A stretch of 64,000 nt of DNA from Tolypothrix sp. PCC 7712 (GTDB lineage: Bacteria; Cyanobacteriota; Cyanobacteriia; Cyanobacteriales; Nostocaceae), in the NCBI RefSeq assembly GCF_025860405.1, contig NZ_CP063785.1, positions 496,001 through 560,000 on the forward strand, in the 5' to 3' direction. Positions 54,431 to 62,261 of the stretch are shown here, piece after piece. Position 1 is the stretch's first letter; every line of letters begins with the position of its first letter. A program made the position numbers and the translations under genes. The notes under the pieces are model-generated. The model was given only the letters and a program-made list of their open reading frames with translations. It made no database searches and was not told where the DNA came from.

Positions 54431-55282
54431 ATGAGATTTAGAGAATGGGCGACTAAAATAATGCTTATTTTCTTATTGTTCGCCACTCTAATTTTGGCGG
54501 TTTTTGCTGGTAAATCAGCAAAAATTGAGAACAATAATGCAATATCTAATCCAGAGGTTATAGCTTGGAGTGAGTATCCCCAGGCGCAATTACAATCAGC
54601 GAAAAATCCCGAGGCTAAACCTCAAATTCCAATCAAACCACCTGCCAAAAAGCAAAAGGTTGTAGGATTGTATCGCACTACTCAAGCATTTGCTAGCTAT
54701 AAACCGCGATATCTCATCACTCATGTAAACCCAACCAACTATGGAGAACGTTACGCCAAAGATATTAATGGTGTCACTCTCCACAATCAGCCAATTATAG
54801 TCATACATGAAACTGGTAATTCTGCTTCTAGCGCGGTTAATTTTTTTCAAACACCCCATGATAATGAAAATATTCAAGCCAGTTATCACGCCTTAATTAC
54901 CCAAGATGGGACAGTCGTTTATCTTATTCCTCCAGAAAAACGCGCCTTTGGTGCAGGTAATTCGGTGTTTAATGGCCCTAATGGCGAAGAAACAGTGAAA
55001 ACAAATCCGAATTTACCACCTTCTGTAAATAACTTTGCTTATCACGTTTCTTTAGAAACACCGCCAGAAGCTTGGGGGAATGACAAAGCAGAATATCACA
55101 GTGGTTATACAGAAGCTCAATATCAATCTTTAGCTTGGTTAATCGCTCAAAGTCAAGTTCCCGATGAGCGGATTACTACCCATAAAGCCGTAGACCGTTC
55201 ACGCCAAAAAATTGACCCGATAAATTTTGATTTTGACAAATTCTTTAATTTGCTTCATAGCTATCGCCAGCGCCTGAGTTAA
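54431..55282 (+). CDS. N-acetylmuramoyl-L-alanine amidase (amidase_2/PGRP fold)
   Basis: 283 residues. An N-terminal membrane anchor or signal (IMLIFLLFATLILAVFAG) precedes a linker and an Amidase_2 domain. Zinc ligands are plausible at IVIHETGNS, ASYHALITQDG and ITTHKAVDRSRQKIDP. It cleaves the amide between MurNAc and L-Ala of the stem peptide in the periplasm. It stands alone. The ATG at 54431 follows an AT-rich leader. Confidence 0.9.
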   Translation: MRFREWATKIMLIFLLFATLILAVFAGKSAKIENNNAISNPEVIAWSEYPQAQLQSAKNPEAKPQIPIKPPAKKQKVVGLYRTTQAFASYKPRYLITHVNPTNYGERYAKDINGVTLHNQPIIVIHETGNSASSAVNFFQTPHDNENIQASYHALITQDGTVVYLIPPEKRAFGAGNSVFNGPNGEETVKTNPNLPPSVNNFAYHVSLETPPEAWGNDKAEYHSGYTEAQYQSLAWLIAQSQVPDERITTHKAVDRSRQKIDPINFDFDKFFNLLHSYRQRLS

Positions 55283-55656
55283 ATACCACTAAAGTTCAGT
55301 AATAAAATTTTGATGCAATATCAAAGTAAAACTTCAAAAAGGAATAGACATGATTTGATTTACCCATTTCTCAGCGATAGAAGTTTCCCAAACCAAAATA
55401 AGTGATTCAATTGCATCACTAATGGGTAGATTTTGAGAGAGAATCAATACTCCAGAACTGGTTTGTGACATGATAAATGTACCAAACTCTGTAGGCATTG
55501 TTTTACGGTCGTGAGTTACCAAAACTCTGCCATCTTGTGCAGCTATTTGCAACACTTCTGAGTCTTTTTTCCCCTCTAGTCCGGCTGCGTTGGCTGATTG
55601 AAAGTCAAGATGTGGTTGTCTGCGAACTGCACCAGTAAGTAACGACGCAAAATTAA

Positions 55657-57045
55657 CCCTCTTTTGTCACTCTAGGCAGAGGAAAAGTAGAAATCAGGGT
55701 GAATCAGGGATATAAAAATTGAACTGGTGAGGCTATAAATAATAGATTGAAGTTTAAAAAAACCCAAAGCTAATTGAGGAATAGGAAAAACCGTTAACCA
55801 GGGATATATCAGATTAAATAAAGTAAAAGGTTGAATAATCAAACGAAGATTGTTAAGAATGTTCTTCCAGCCATTTCCATTATCCCACCAAGGATGTGAA
55901 ACAAATTTTGACTCTCGTTGTGATGGAGACTGAAACAGTTGCTCCGAATGCAGACTAACCATTAAATAAGCACTGCAAATAATTTCCCACCATCGCTCAA
56001 TATCTGGGTAGTGAGTCAGGCGAAAATCTGACCAACCTAATTCATTCTTACTTTGTTTTAACCCGTACTCGACCCAAGTTCTTAAACCGTAAAAATTTCC
56101 AACTTCTCTTGGCGTAATGTCTGGATATTTACTCATCACATACCAAGTAGTGTTATCAGGCAAATTTTCTGGATCTGTAGTAATTTGCCAATATCTAAGT
56201 TCTCCACGTTTTCCCGGAATAATTTCTCTAATAAATCGATTTTCCCGACTCAAGTCAGAGAATACCCTTTGAAACTTCTGCCACTTTAAATATTGAATAT
56301 GTTGTCGTGGAAGTATTTCTACATAATGATTTGACCGAATCGCTACTATATAGTTCAAGTTTAGTTCATCTAATACAGATATGAAATTCTTACCACTCTC
56401 TCCATATAAGCTATCTGCAAGTACTAAGTTGAATTTAAAACCCATTGATTGTAGCTTTTTTATCAGTATTGCTGCTATTTCTGGTTTAGTGCGGTACTTA
56501 TCTCCTGCCTGTAATCTTTCCCTGGGTTTATACACTTCAAACAGTAATGGAAATGTCATCCCACAGAAAACACCATATACTGTCACTGCCACAATTCCAT
56601 TATCTGTTTTTCCCAAATTTCCTATATACTGCCGTTTCACATAATCTGTCTTGCTCCCTTTCTTTTTATCCCCTGTCTCATCAATAATTAAAATGATTGG
56701 TCTACCTTTTAGCACTTGTAAAATTAACTCTAACCTTAAGGTTCTTAACTTTTCTATATCCCAAGGTGATGTAGTTAGAAAATGATGCAACCCTTGCTGG
56801 TTATCTAATCCTACGATTTTTGCTATTTCTGGCAATGTTTTACGTTTTAGATCAGAAATGCAGCCTACATGGAGATATTTAAAAGCCTCGAAACTCCTAA
56901 CATCTGGAAACAGACTTTTATACCACTGGCAATATTCGTCCACAAATTTGACTGTTGGTGCGGCTGGACGGGGCTGTACCATGCTCTGTGTCTTGGTTCT
57001 AGCATTTTTACCTTATTATACTACTGCCAGAGTGACAAAACAGGG
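55657..57045 (-). mobile_element. IS701-family insertion sequence, complete
   Basis: 1389 bp. Ends CCCTCTTTTGTCACTCT and (reverse) CCCTGTTTTGTCACTCT. Flanked by TTAA on both sides (55653-55656 and 57046-57049), the 4-bp YTAR-type duplication known for IS701. One intact transposase gene. Confidence 0.94.
55672..56982 (-). CDS. IS701-family transposase
   Basis: 436 residues. DDE residues in IILIIDETGDKKKGSKTDYV (first Asp), NLVLADSLYGESG (second Asp) and RTWVEYGLKQSKNELGWSDF (Glu region). The N-terminal DNA-binding half has CISDLKRKTLPEIAKIVGL. The frame is intact from the ATG at 56982. Confidence 0.95.
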   Translation of the reverse strand: MVQPRPAAPTVKFVDEYCQWYKSLFPDVRSFEAFKYLHVGCISDLKRKTLPEIAKIVGLDNQQGLHHFLTTSPWDIEKLRTLRLELILQVLKGRPIILIIDETGDKKKGSKTDYVKRQYIGNLGKTDNGIVAVTVYGVFCGMTFPLLFEVYKPRERLQAGDKYRTKPEIAAILIKKLQSMGFKFNLVLADSLYGESGKNFISVLDELNLNYIVAIRSNHYVEILPRQHIQYLKWQKFQRVFSDLSRENRFIREIIPGKRGELRYWQITTDPENLPDNTTWYVMSKYPDITPREVGNFYGLRTWVEYGLKQSKNELGWSDFRLTHYPDIERWWEIICSAYLMVSLHSEQLFQSPSQRESKFVSHPWWDNGNGWKNILNNLRLIIQPFTLFNLIYPWLTVFPIPQLALGFFKLQSIIYSLTSSIFISLIHPDFYFSSA

Positions 57046-57203
57046 TTAATTACAGTCATTGCGAGCGCAGCGAAGCAATCCCAGCCCTTGCGATTGCTTC
57101 ATTTCGCTTCGCTACATTCGCAATGACATTGTGTAATTAATTATGTTTAACTACTTAACAATTGTTTGCTTGAGATCTGCGTCTGCTTGAAATCGCACTA
57201 CCG

Positions 57204-57533
57204 TCATATTTTGTTTTTCTGGCTTTCAGCAGCTTTCAATTTTTGATACAGAAGTGGATTCTTTTCTCTAAATGAATTTTGTAGTTGTTCAAACTCCGCT
57301 TCTCCTGCTTTTAAGTACGCATCAATTAACTCTTTGTTAGCAAGGTAGAAGGCTATAGCACCATATACTTGTTCTAATGAGAGTAACGGGAAGTTTTGGG
57401 CAATACTTTCTGGTGATTCTCCATTTAAAAAAGAGTAGACAATCGAATCAAGAGAAATGCGTGTTCCTGCGATCCAATAACCTTGCTCTCGTTGTTCGAT
57501 ATATTGCTTTACTAGAGTCGCTGCTCCTGTCAT
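57204..57533 (-). CDS. DUF433 family antitoxin-like protein
   Basis: 109 residues. The DUF433 pattern is present: GYWIAGTRISLDSIVYSFLNG followed by SPESIAQNFPLLSLEQVYGAIAFYLANKELIDAYL, a helix-turn-helix-like fold. DUF433 proteins pair with DUF5615 PIN toxins. Here the stop codon overlaps the start of the disrupted toxin gene, so only the antitoxin half stays intact. Confidence 0.92.
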   Translation of the reverse strand: MTGAATLVKQYIEQREQGYWIAGTRISLDSIVYSFLNGESPESIAQNFPLLSLEQVYGAIAFYLANKELIDAYLKAGEAEFEQLQNSFREKNPLLYQKLKAAESQKNKI

Positions 57534-57572
57534 ATAACTATTAGCTACTATTTATCTAAATATTAATTTAAT

Positions 57573-57657
57573 GTAGGGTGTGTTGTCGCGCAGCGCAACG
57601 CACCGAAACATTTTCCATAATAAAAGGTGCCTTAGCCTGCGGCATAACACACCCTAC
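57573..57657. repeat. 85-bp palindromic repeat, copy 1
   Basis: Ends GTAGGGTGTGTT and AACACACCCTAC, a perfect 12-bp inverted repeat, with GCGCAGCGCAACGCACC inside. The same 85-bp unit lies at 59108-59192. No target duplication seen. Confidence 0.88.
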
Positions 57658-57871
57658 TTTTTAATTACGAATTACGAATTAGCGATTGTTTGAATTAGAA
57701 CTTTCTAAAATTAGATGAATCGGACAACTGTTCGACCATATAGCCTACCAAGCTATCCGACTCGGTTTGATATTCGGAGGGAGATTTTAATCAACCTCAC
57801 TGGATTAAGCCTGGACTCTTTTTTGGTACGCCTGATGAATTCCCATTCACTAGTTCTGACACAAAAGAGTA

Positions 57872-57996
57872 CTGCGCCGCACCATCACAACCCGAAAACC
57901 CACGTTGTTGTTCCTATTGTCACGCGCGTTCCTGTTGCGATTCGCCGAACGGCAATTCCTGGGATTGTTGTTCCATGAACCACCACGCAGCAGTCG
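57872..57996 (-). other. DGR template repeat (TR)
   Basis: 125 bp, 34 bp beyond the reverse transcriptase stop. It aligns without gaps to the variable repeat at 59656-59780 (constant offset 1784). The 33 bp at 57872-57904 are identical. In the rest there are 15 substitutions, every one at a T of the plus strand, that is an A of the template coding strand. Read on the minus strand it would encode [15 protein letters not shown], then [15 protein letters not shown], so the variable codons are AAY. It is not itself an expressed gene. Confidence 0.95.
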
Positions 57997-58029
57997 GTTT
58001 CGCCTAACCCATTGTTTAGATTAACATGA

Positions 58030-59073
58030 TTACCAATTACTCAATATTTGCTGGCGCAGTTGCCATGTATCACCATGCTTTAAGTGAGCAAGCCAACTCT
58101 GCATTGATTGGGAGAGTTTTTGATATTCAATTTTTCCTTGATGATAGTCTTGCAACATTTTCCGTAATCTTTTTCTTGCTAGACGCAGATTATCACTGCG
58201 TACACGAATGCGATTTGGAAAAATGCGAAACCCAACAAAGTTAGCTCCGTATTTTGTAGCAAATAATTGGCTTTTAACTGGATGAATTTTTAATCTTAGA
58301 TTAGCAAGATATTTCTCGATTTCGATTCTTGCGTCTGCTAAAAATTCTTGATTATCTGAAAATAAAGCAAAATCATCAACATAACGAATATAACGAACAG
58401 CTTTGATTTGTTCTTTCACAAAATGGTCAAAATTGTTTAAATATACATTTGCAAAAAACTGACTAGTGAGATTGCCGATTGGTAAGCCATGTCTTCGTTC
58501 TAGAGGTGTGAGTAAATCATCTCCAGAGAAATAATTTAATACTTGTTCTTGATGGTTACTATAATCAATAATTTTATTGATTAGCCAAAGCGTATCAGGA
58601 CATTTAATTTTACGTCTAATTAATGACTTTAAAATTTCATGGTCGATGCTAGGGAAATATTTACGAATATCAGCTTGCAGCACATAACGGCTTAAACGAG
58701 CAAATTGAGTAAAGCGGCGCAAGGCACGATGAGAGCCATAACCAATACGGTTGGCGTAAGAATCACTAATAAATGTGGGTTCAAATATGGGGACAATGAT
58801 GTTACAGAGAGCATGATGTACTACCCTATCACGATAGGGAGCCGCTGAAATTATGCGCGGTTTAGGTTCAAAAATTTCAAATGTTTTATAGCTTCCAGGG
58901 CAGTACGTTTTTGATTGTAATTCTGCTTGTAATTCAAATAAATTTTGTTCTAAATTGTAATTAAACTCTAAAACATTTTCTCTAAAACGTTTACCTCGTT
59001 GTGCTTGCTGGGCAGCTGATAGCAAATTATTAAAAGCTATAATTTCCTGCCAGAGATTACCGTATGCTTTCAT
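58030..59073 (-). CDS. DGR reverse transcriptase
   Basis: 347 residues. Catalytic motifs are [11 protein letters not shown] (first Asp near 135) and [11 protein letters not shown] (YVDD, 231-234). The motif-4 segment [17 protein letters not shown] (197-213) carries the I/LGxxxSQ signature that separates DGR enzymes from group II intron and retron reverse transcriptases. No maturase or endonuclease domain follows. It copies TR RNA with errors at adenines and the cDNA replaces the VR. The Avd gene lies upstream, the TR downstream. Confidence 0.95.
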   Translation of the reverse strand: MKAYGNLWQEIIAFNNLLSAAQQAQRGKRFRENVLEFNYNLEQNLFELQAELQSKTYCPGSYKTFEIFEPKPRIISAAPYRDRVVHHALCNIIVPIFEPTFISDSYANRIGYGSHRALRRFTQFARLSRYVLQADIRKYFPSIDHEILKSLIRRKIKCPDTLWLINKIIDYSNHQEQVLNYFSGDDLLTPLERRHGLPIGNLTSQFFANVYLNNFDHFVKEQIKAVRYIRYVDDFALFSDNQEFLADARIEIEKYLANLRLKIHPVKSQLFATKYGANFVGFRIFPNRIRVRSDNLRLARKRLRKMLQDYHQGKIEYQKLSQSMQSWLAHLKHGDTWQLRQQILSNW

Positions 59074-59107
59074 TTATAGGACTCATATTTGATTTTTGGA
59101 AAGATAT

Positions 59108-59192
59108 GTAGGGTGTGTTGTCGCGAAGCGCAACGCACCGACGCACCATCAATAATTAACGGTGCGTTAGCCTACGGCATAACACACCCTAC
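59108..59192. repeat. 85-bp palindromic repeat, copy 2
   Basis: Same ends and length as 57573-57657. It lies between the avd-like gene and the reverse transcriptase, so the two copies bracket the RT-TR segment. Confidence 0.88.
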
Positions 59193-59207
59193 GTTATTAA
59201 TTACGAA

Positions 59208-59546
59208 TTATCTTGTTTTTTGTTGTTTAATCCATCCGCCCAAATCAATGCCAATATCATTTAACAGTTTGTGAGCATATTCGTAACGCTCAATTTTAAT
59301 TAAGTTAAAATCTAAAAGTAGGCGAGTTTGATAACGTAAAATATCTAATTTACTATTCAAAGATTCTAATTGAGCTAATTTTTCTTTGGCATATCGGGCT
59401 ATAATTAAAGCATCTAACAAATCATATAGCTGTGTAATCATCCGATCGCCTAACAAAAATTTATGATCTCTGGGAAGACGATTTAAAATAGGCACGTACC
59501 ACTTGATTAAATCGTAGGTTTTCTGTATTATTGGTAAATCACTCAT
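59208..59546 (-). CDS. avd: DGR accessory protein, Avd-like four-helix bundle
   Basis: 112 residues, all helical: [60 protein letters not shown] and [17 protein letters not shown]. Avd forms a pentameric basic barrel that binds the reverse transcriptase and the TR RNA and is needed for mutagenic cDNA synthesis. Its place between target and reverse transcriptase fits. Generic four-helix bundle proteins (S23-type) are related, but the context decides. Confidence 0.9.
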   Translation of the reverse strand: MSDLPIIQKTYDLIKWYVPILNRLPRDHKFLLGDRMITQLYDLLDALIIARYAKEKLAQLESLNSKLDILRYQTRLLLDFNLIKIERYEYAHKLLNDIGIDLGGWIKQQKTR

Positions 59547-59648
59547 CCAAAAAAATTAAATAAAAAATTTGATCGCGCTTTGCGCGAGACAAAAAGAAGG
59601 GTAAAGAAAAAAGCGTAAAGTTCTAAAGGGCAAGAGTATAAAGGGCTA

Positions 59649-61592
59649 CTAAGTCCTGCGCCGCACCATCACAACCCGAAAACCCACGCCGTCGCTCCTA
59701 TCGTCACGCGCGCGCCTGACGCGAATCGCCGAACGGCAATTCCTGGGATCGTTGAACCACGAACCACCACGCAGCAGCCGATTTTTATTATCATTGCCAA
59801 CTAACCAAGCACTACCATCTGTTGGCGCATTATTATAATTTTCGTGCCACTCATCCTGACACCATTCCCATACATTACCACACATATCAAATAAACCAAA
59901 GGGGTTTGCAGGAAATTTTCCTACATCTGTTGTTTCTCCCCCAATCGCCCCATGATTAGCTACATCTTTTGTAATCGTTTCCCCAAAATAAAACGGGGTA
60001 GTTGTTCCTGCACGACAAGCATATTCCCATTCGGCTTCACTGGGTAAGCGATAGGTTTTACCTGTCTTGTGAGATAATCTGGCACAAAACTCAATTGCAT
60101 CATCCCAAGAAACACGTTCTACGGGTCGATTAGCACCTTTAAAATTTGATGGGTCGGGATTTAAATCAATATTTACCTTATCAAGAGCAGCAACAGCTTG
60201 CCATTGGTTTTGAGTAATAGGAAACTTCCCCATGAAAAATGGTTGAACGGTGACGTTATGCTGTGGACTTTCTGAGTCATATCGTCCTTCCTCATTCTCT
60301 GGCGAACCCATGAGAAATTTACCACCAGGAATTGCTACCATTTCCAAAACTATGCCATTACCCAGGTTTTCTGTAAAAAACTCAGCGTGTCCCTGACTGC
60401 TATCAATGATTTTTCCGCTAGCATTCACCTTTACTATTTCAAACTCAAACTGATTCGTAGTTTGTACTTCCTCTGTGACTCCCTTGTTCACGTGCAAAGA
60501 GAGATTGGGGGTGATATCTTTTGGTTTACCAATAATCCGTGCTTCAATTGGCGCAACATCTTCATCTCTCAGCCCTAAATGCTGCTGATAGTCTCTCAAA
60601 TCATTGAGAGTAGTTTCGCTCAGTTTTGGCTCATCTTTAATTGTCTCAACTAGTGTTGCCTCATACTCTGCTAATTTCCGCTGATACTCTCGGTATGGTT
60701 GTAGAACTTCGGCTTCAATAGCATCAGCAATCTCAGCCTCCAGCTTTAATTGGAGGCGTAATGAATTTAACAAGCGACGGGCGGGGATAGTAAATTTGCC
60801 ATTATTGAGGCGGCGTTCTACTTCCTTGCGATACTTCAGCTTCGGATCATCCTTGGGTGACTTAGCCAAGAAAATCCGATAACCTTCCTTAATGGGATAA
60901 AACTCTGGTGTCATCGCAGGGGATGCTTCTTGGACTTTGCTTTTCGCATACCCATGCAACTCATCTACTGCAATCCAGCCATCACCATCTACATCGGCTG
61001 CACCTTTTTCTATTCCTTCTACTAAATAATGGGTGTAAATTGAAAGTTCCAAGCCATCAGATTCAAAAGCATATTGTGTGGAAGTGGAAGCTGTGAGAAT
61101 TGCTCTCCCTTCACCGCCTAAATGCTGTTGTAAATCAATATTCCCGCCATCTTTAGCCGTCAAACCCTTCGCAAAAGCACCACTAAAACAGCAATCTAAA
61201 ATCACCACCAGTCGTTTAGATTTGCTGTCGTTCATCCAACTATGTACATTTGTAGCTGCGACAGCTGAAGTTGGGATCAGCTTTCCCTGATTTTTCTTGG
61301 TGTAGCGAGTTGAGAAATAAAAATTACCATCCTCTACTTTCACACCATGACCAGAAAAATAGAACAGTAGCAAGTCATCTTTTTGACGATTAGCATACAA
61401 ATGATAAATAGCATCTTCCATTTCTTGGCGTGGAGGATTTTTTAGCACTGTGACATCTGCCTCAGCAAAACCCCCCATTTCTGGGTTGACTAAAACTCGC
61501 CGCACCGCCTCTACATCTTTGACAGCGCTTGGTAGGGGATCTAATCCTGGCTCATATTCACTAATCCCTATTAGCAGTGCTACCTTCGCCAT
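59649..61592 (-). CDS. caspase-like (peptidase C14) protein with C-terminal FGE-sulfatase/C-type-lectin-fold variable domain; DGR target
   Basis: 647 residues. The N-terminal caspase domain starts MAKVALLIGISEYEPGLDPL. Catalytic His82 is in LFYFSGHGVK and Cys135 in VILDCCFSGAF (aligned with metacaspase DSCHSG). A helical middle region spans about 260-400. The C-terminal FGE-sulfatase-type domain begins near residue 415 (MVAIPGGKFLMGSPENEEGR) and includes YRLPSEAEWEYACRAG and GNVWEWCQDEW. The last 42 residues (605-646) are the variable repeat. The EACC1-like gene upstream overlaps its start by 32 bp. Likely role: a death or conflict protease whose ligand surface is diversified. Confidence 0.95.
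   Translation of the reverse strand: MAKVALLIGISEYEPGLDPLPSAVKDVEAVRRVLVNPEMGGFAEADVTVLKNPPRQEMEDAIYHLYANRQKDDLLLFYFSGHGVKVEDGNFYFSTRYTKKNQGKLIPTSAVAATNVHSWMNDSKSKRLVVILDCCFSGAFAKGLTAKDGGNIDLQQHLGGEGRAILTASTSTQYAFESDGLELSIYTHYLVEGIEKGAADVDGDGWIAVDELHGYAKSKVQEASPAMTPEFYPIKEGYRIFLAKSPKDDPKLKYRKEVERRLNNGKFTIPARRLLNSLRLQLKLEAEIADAIEAEVLQPYREYQRKLAEYEATLVETIKDEPKLSETTLNDLRDYQQHLGLRDEDVAPIEARIIGKPKDITPNLSLHVNKGVTEEVQTTNQFEFEIVKVNASGKIIDSSQGHAEFFTENLGNGIVLEMVAIPGGKFLMGSPENEEGRYDSESPQHNVTVQPFFMGKFPITQNQWQAVAALDKVNIDLNPDPSNFKGANRPVERVSWDDAIEFCARLSHKTGKTYRLPSEAEWEYACRAGTTTPFYFGETITKDVANHGAIGGETTDVGKFPANPFGLFDMCGNVWEWCQDEWHENYNNAPTDGSAWLVGNDNKNRLLRGGSWFNDPRNCRSAIRVRRARDDRSDGVGFRVVMVRRRT
59656..59780 (-). 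other. DGR variable repeat (VR)
   Basis: Last 125 bp of the target gene. It encodes [15 protein letters not shown], then SAIRVRRARDDRSDG and GFRVV. Fifteen positions differ from the TR: ten A to G, four A to T and one A to C on the coding strand. The final 33 bp, identical to the TR, would be the 3' initiation (IMH-like) segment. Confidence 0.95.
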
Positions 61593-61995
61593 CTTTGCTA
61601 TCTTGCGCCTTATTGGTACTATTCAAAAAATCCTGTGCTTTTTGGAATGCAAATTCAAACTCTTCCCGACTGCTGGCTTCAAGGTTGAGTTCTCTACCAT
61701 CAGTACCTTTGACTACCAGTTTAATGGGTTTGTTGCCGAAGCGATCGCCCAAAAAGCTAAACAATGTCTTGATATTCGCCGGATTAATTTCTAAATTTAA
61801 CAAATTCCACAAAAAACCCCCGAAAGCTTTTGAGCCTTTGGGTGCATTGTCTTCAGGTACTAAAGCTGCTTCTTCTACACCATCTACTTCTCTTAGCTGC
61901 GGGAGCAAATTTTGCACTTCTGCTTGCAAATCTTCGTCATCTAAATCCAGCCCAGCCAGAGAAATCGTCACCTGAACGTTAGATATCGTTGTCAT
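61561..61995 (-). CDS. EACC1-like protein (effector-associated constant component)
   Basis: 144 residues. A strand pair (NVQVTISLAGLDLDDEDLQA, then VEEAALVPED), a Gly/Phe-rich segment (KAFGGFLWNLLNL) and IKLVVKGTDGRELNLEASSR resemble EACC1, a small protein repeatedly found next to caspase or trypsin-like effectors in predicted bacterial conflict systems. Its end overlaps the caspase gene by 32 bp, so the two are co-translated. Assignment is by pattern and context; no enzyme motif. Confidence 0.7.
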   Translation of the reverse strand: MTTISNVQVTISLAGLDLDDEDLQAEVQNLLPQLREVDGVEEAALVPEDNAPKGSKAFGGFLWNLLNLEINPANIKTLFSFLGDRFGNKPIKLVVKGTDGRELNLEASSREEFEFAFQKAQDFLNSTNKAQDSKDGEGSTANRD

Positions 61996-62139
61996 GGAAT
62001 GCCTAAGTATTTTTCATAGTATTTTTTAAAGATTGTAACGGTTATTATCCAAAATCTAGTTAATATCCGCTAGGCTAGCAACTCGCTTTTGAAGTGATTA
62101 GCGGTGCGCTGAGTAAAAGGCTGCCATGACCTCAGCTTA

Positions 62140-62261
62140 GGGACTTCCAAATAAAAAATATCCCAATATTTATTGTGGGGTGGACATCTTGTCCGCCCAG
62201 TTTATGTGGCGGGCAAGATGCCCGCCCCACAAGATGGAATAATTTATTTCTTGGAAGTCCC
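62140..62261 (+). mobile_element. 122-bp MITE, family B, copy 3
   Basis: Ends GGGACTTCCAAATAAAAA and (reverse) GGGACTTCCAAGAAATAA. Flanked by TTA at 62137-62139 and 62262-62264. The right-hand TTA is the ribBA stop codon (TAA on the minus strand). Nearly identical to 28537-28659. Confidence 0.94.

Larger units (their letters stand above)
55638..57155 (-). mobile_element. TA-flanked MITE (about 125 bp) carrying an IS701 insertion
   Basis: Outer ends AGTAGTTAAACATAATTAAT (right, minus strand) and AGTAACGACGCAAAATTAAT (left), an imperfect inverted repeat. It is flanked by TA at 55636-55637 and 57156-57157. The MITE body is 55638-55656 plus 57050-57155. TA duplication is the habit of IS630/Tc1-mariner elements. 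A related right end lies at 16097-16122. Confidence 0.85.
55334..57207 (-). pseudogene. DUF5615 PIN-like toxin gene broken by nested insertions
   Basis: The start (ATG at 57207) encodes MTVVRFQADADLKQTIV. The remainder (55635 down to 55334) encodes TGAVRRQPHLDFQSANAAGL through DGRVLVTHDRKTMP to VNQIMSIPF. Removing the inserted DNA and one TA restores a single 117-residue frame without mismatch. The ATG overlaps the stop of the DUF433 gene as ATGA, the usual antitoxin-toxin order. The PIN-like fold with Asp residues suggests an RNase toxin, now inactive. Confidence 0.9.

Noticed and set aside
57715..57978. 87-codon plus-strand frame over the template repeat
   Set aside because: The region is explained as a DGR template read from the minus strand; the frame has no start signal.
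58030..59073. Reverse transcriptase as a group II intron or retron enzyme
   Set aside because: There is no maturase or HNH domain, no intron RNA ends or msr/msd, whereas TR, VR and Avd are present and the SQ motif is DGR-type.
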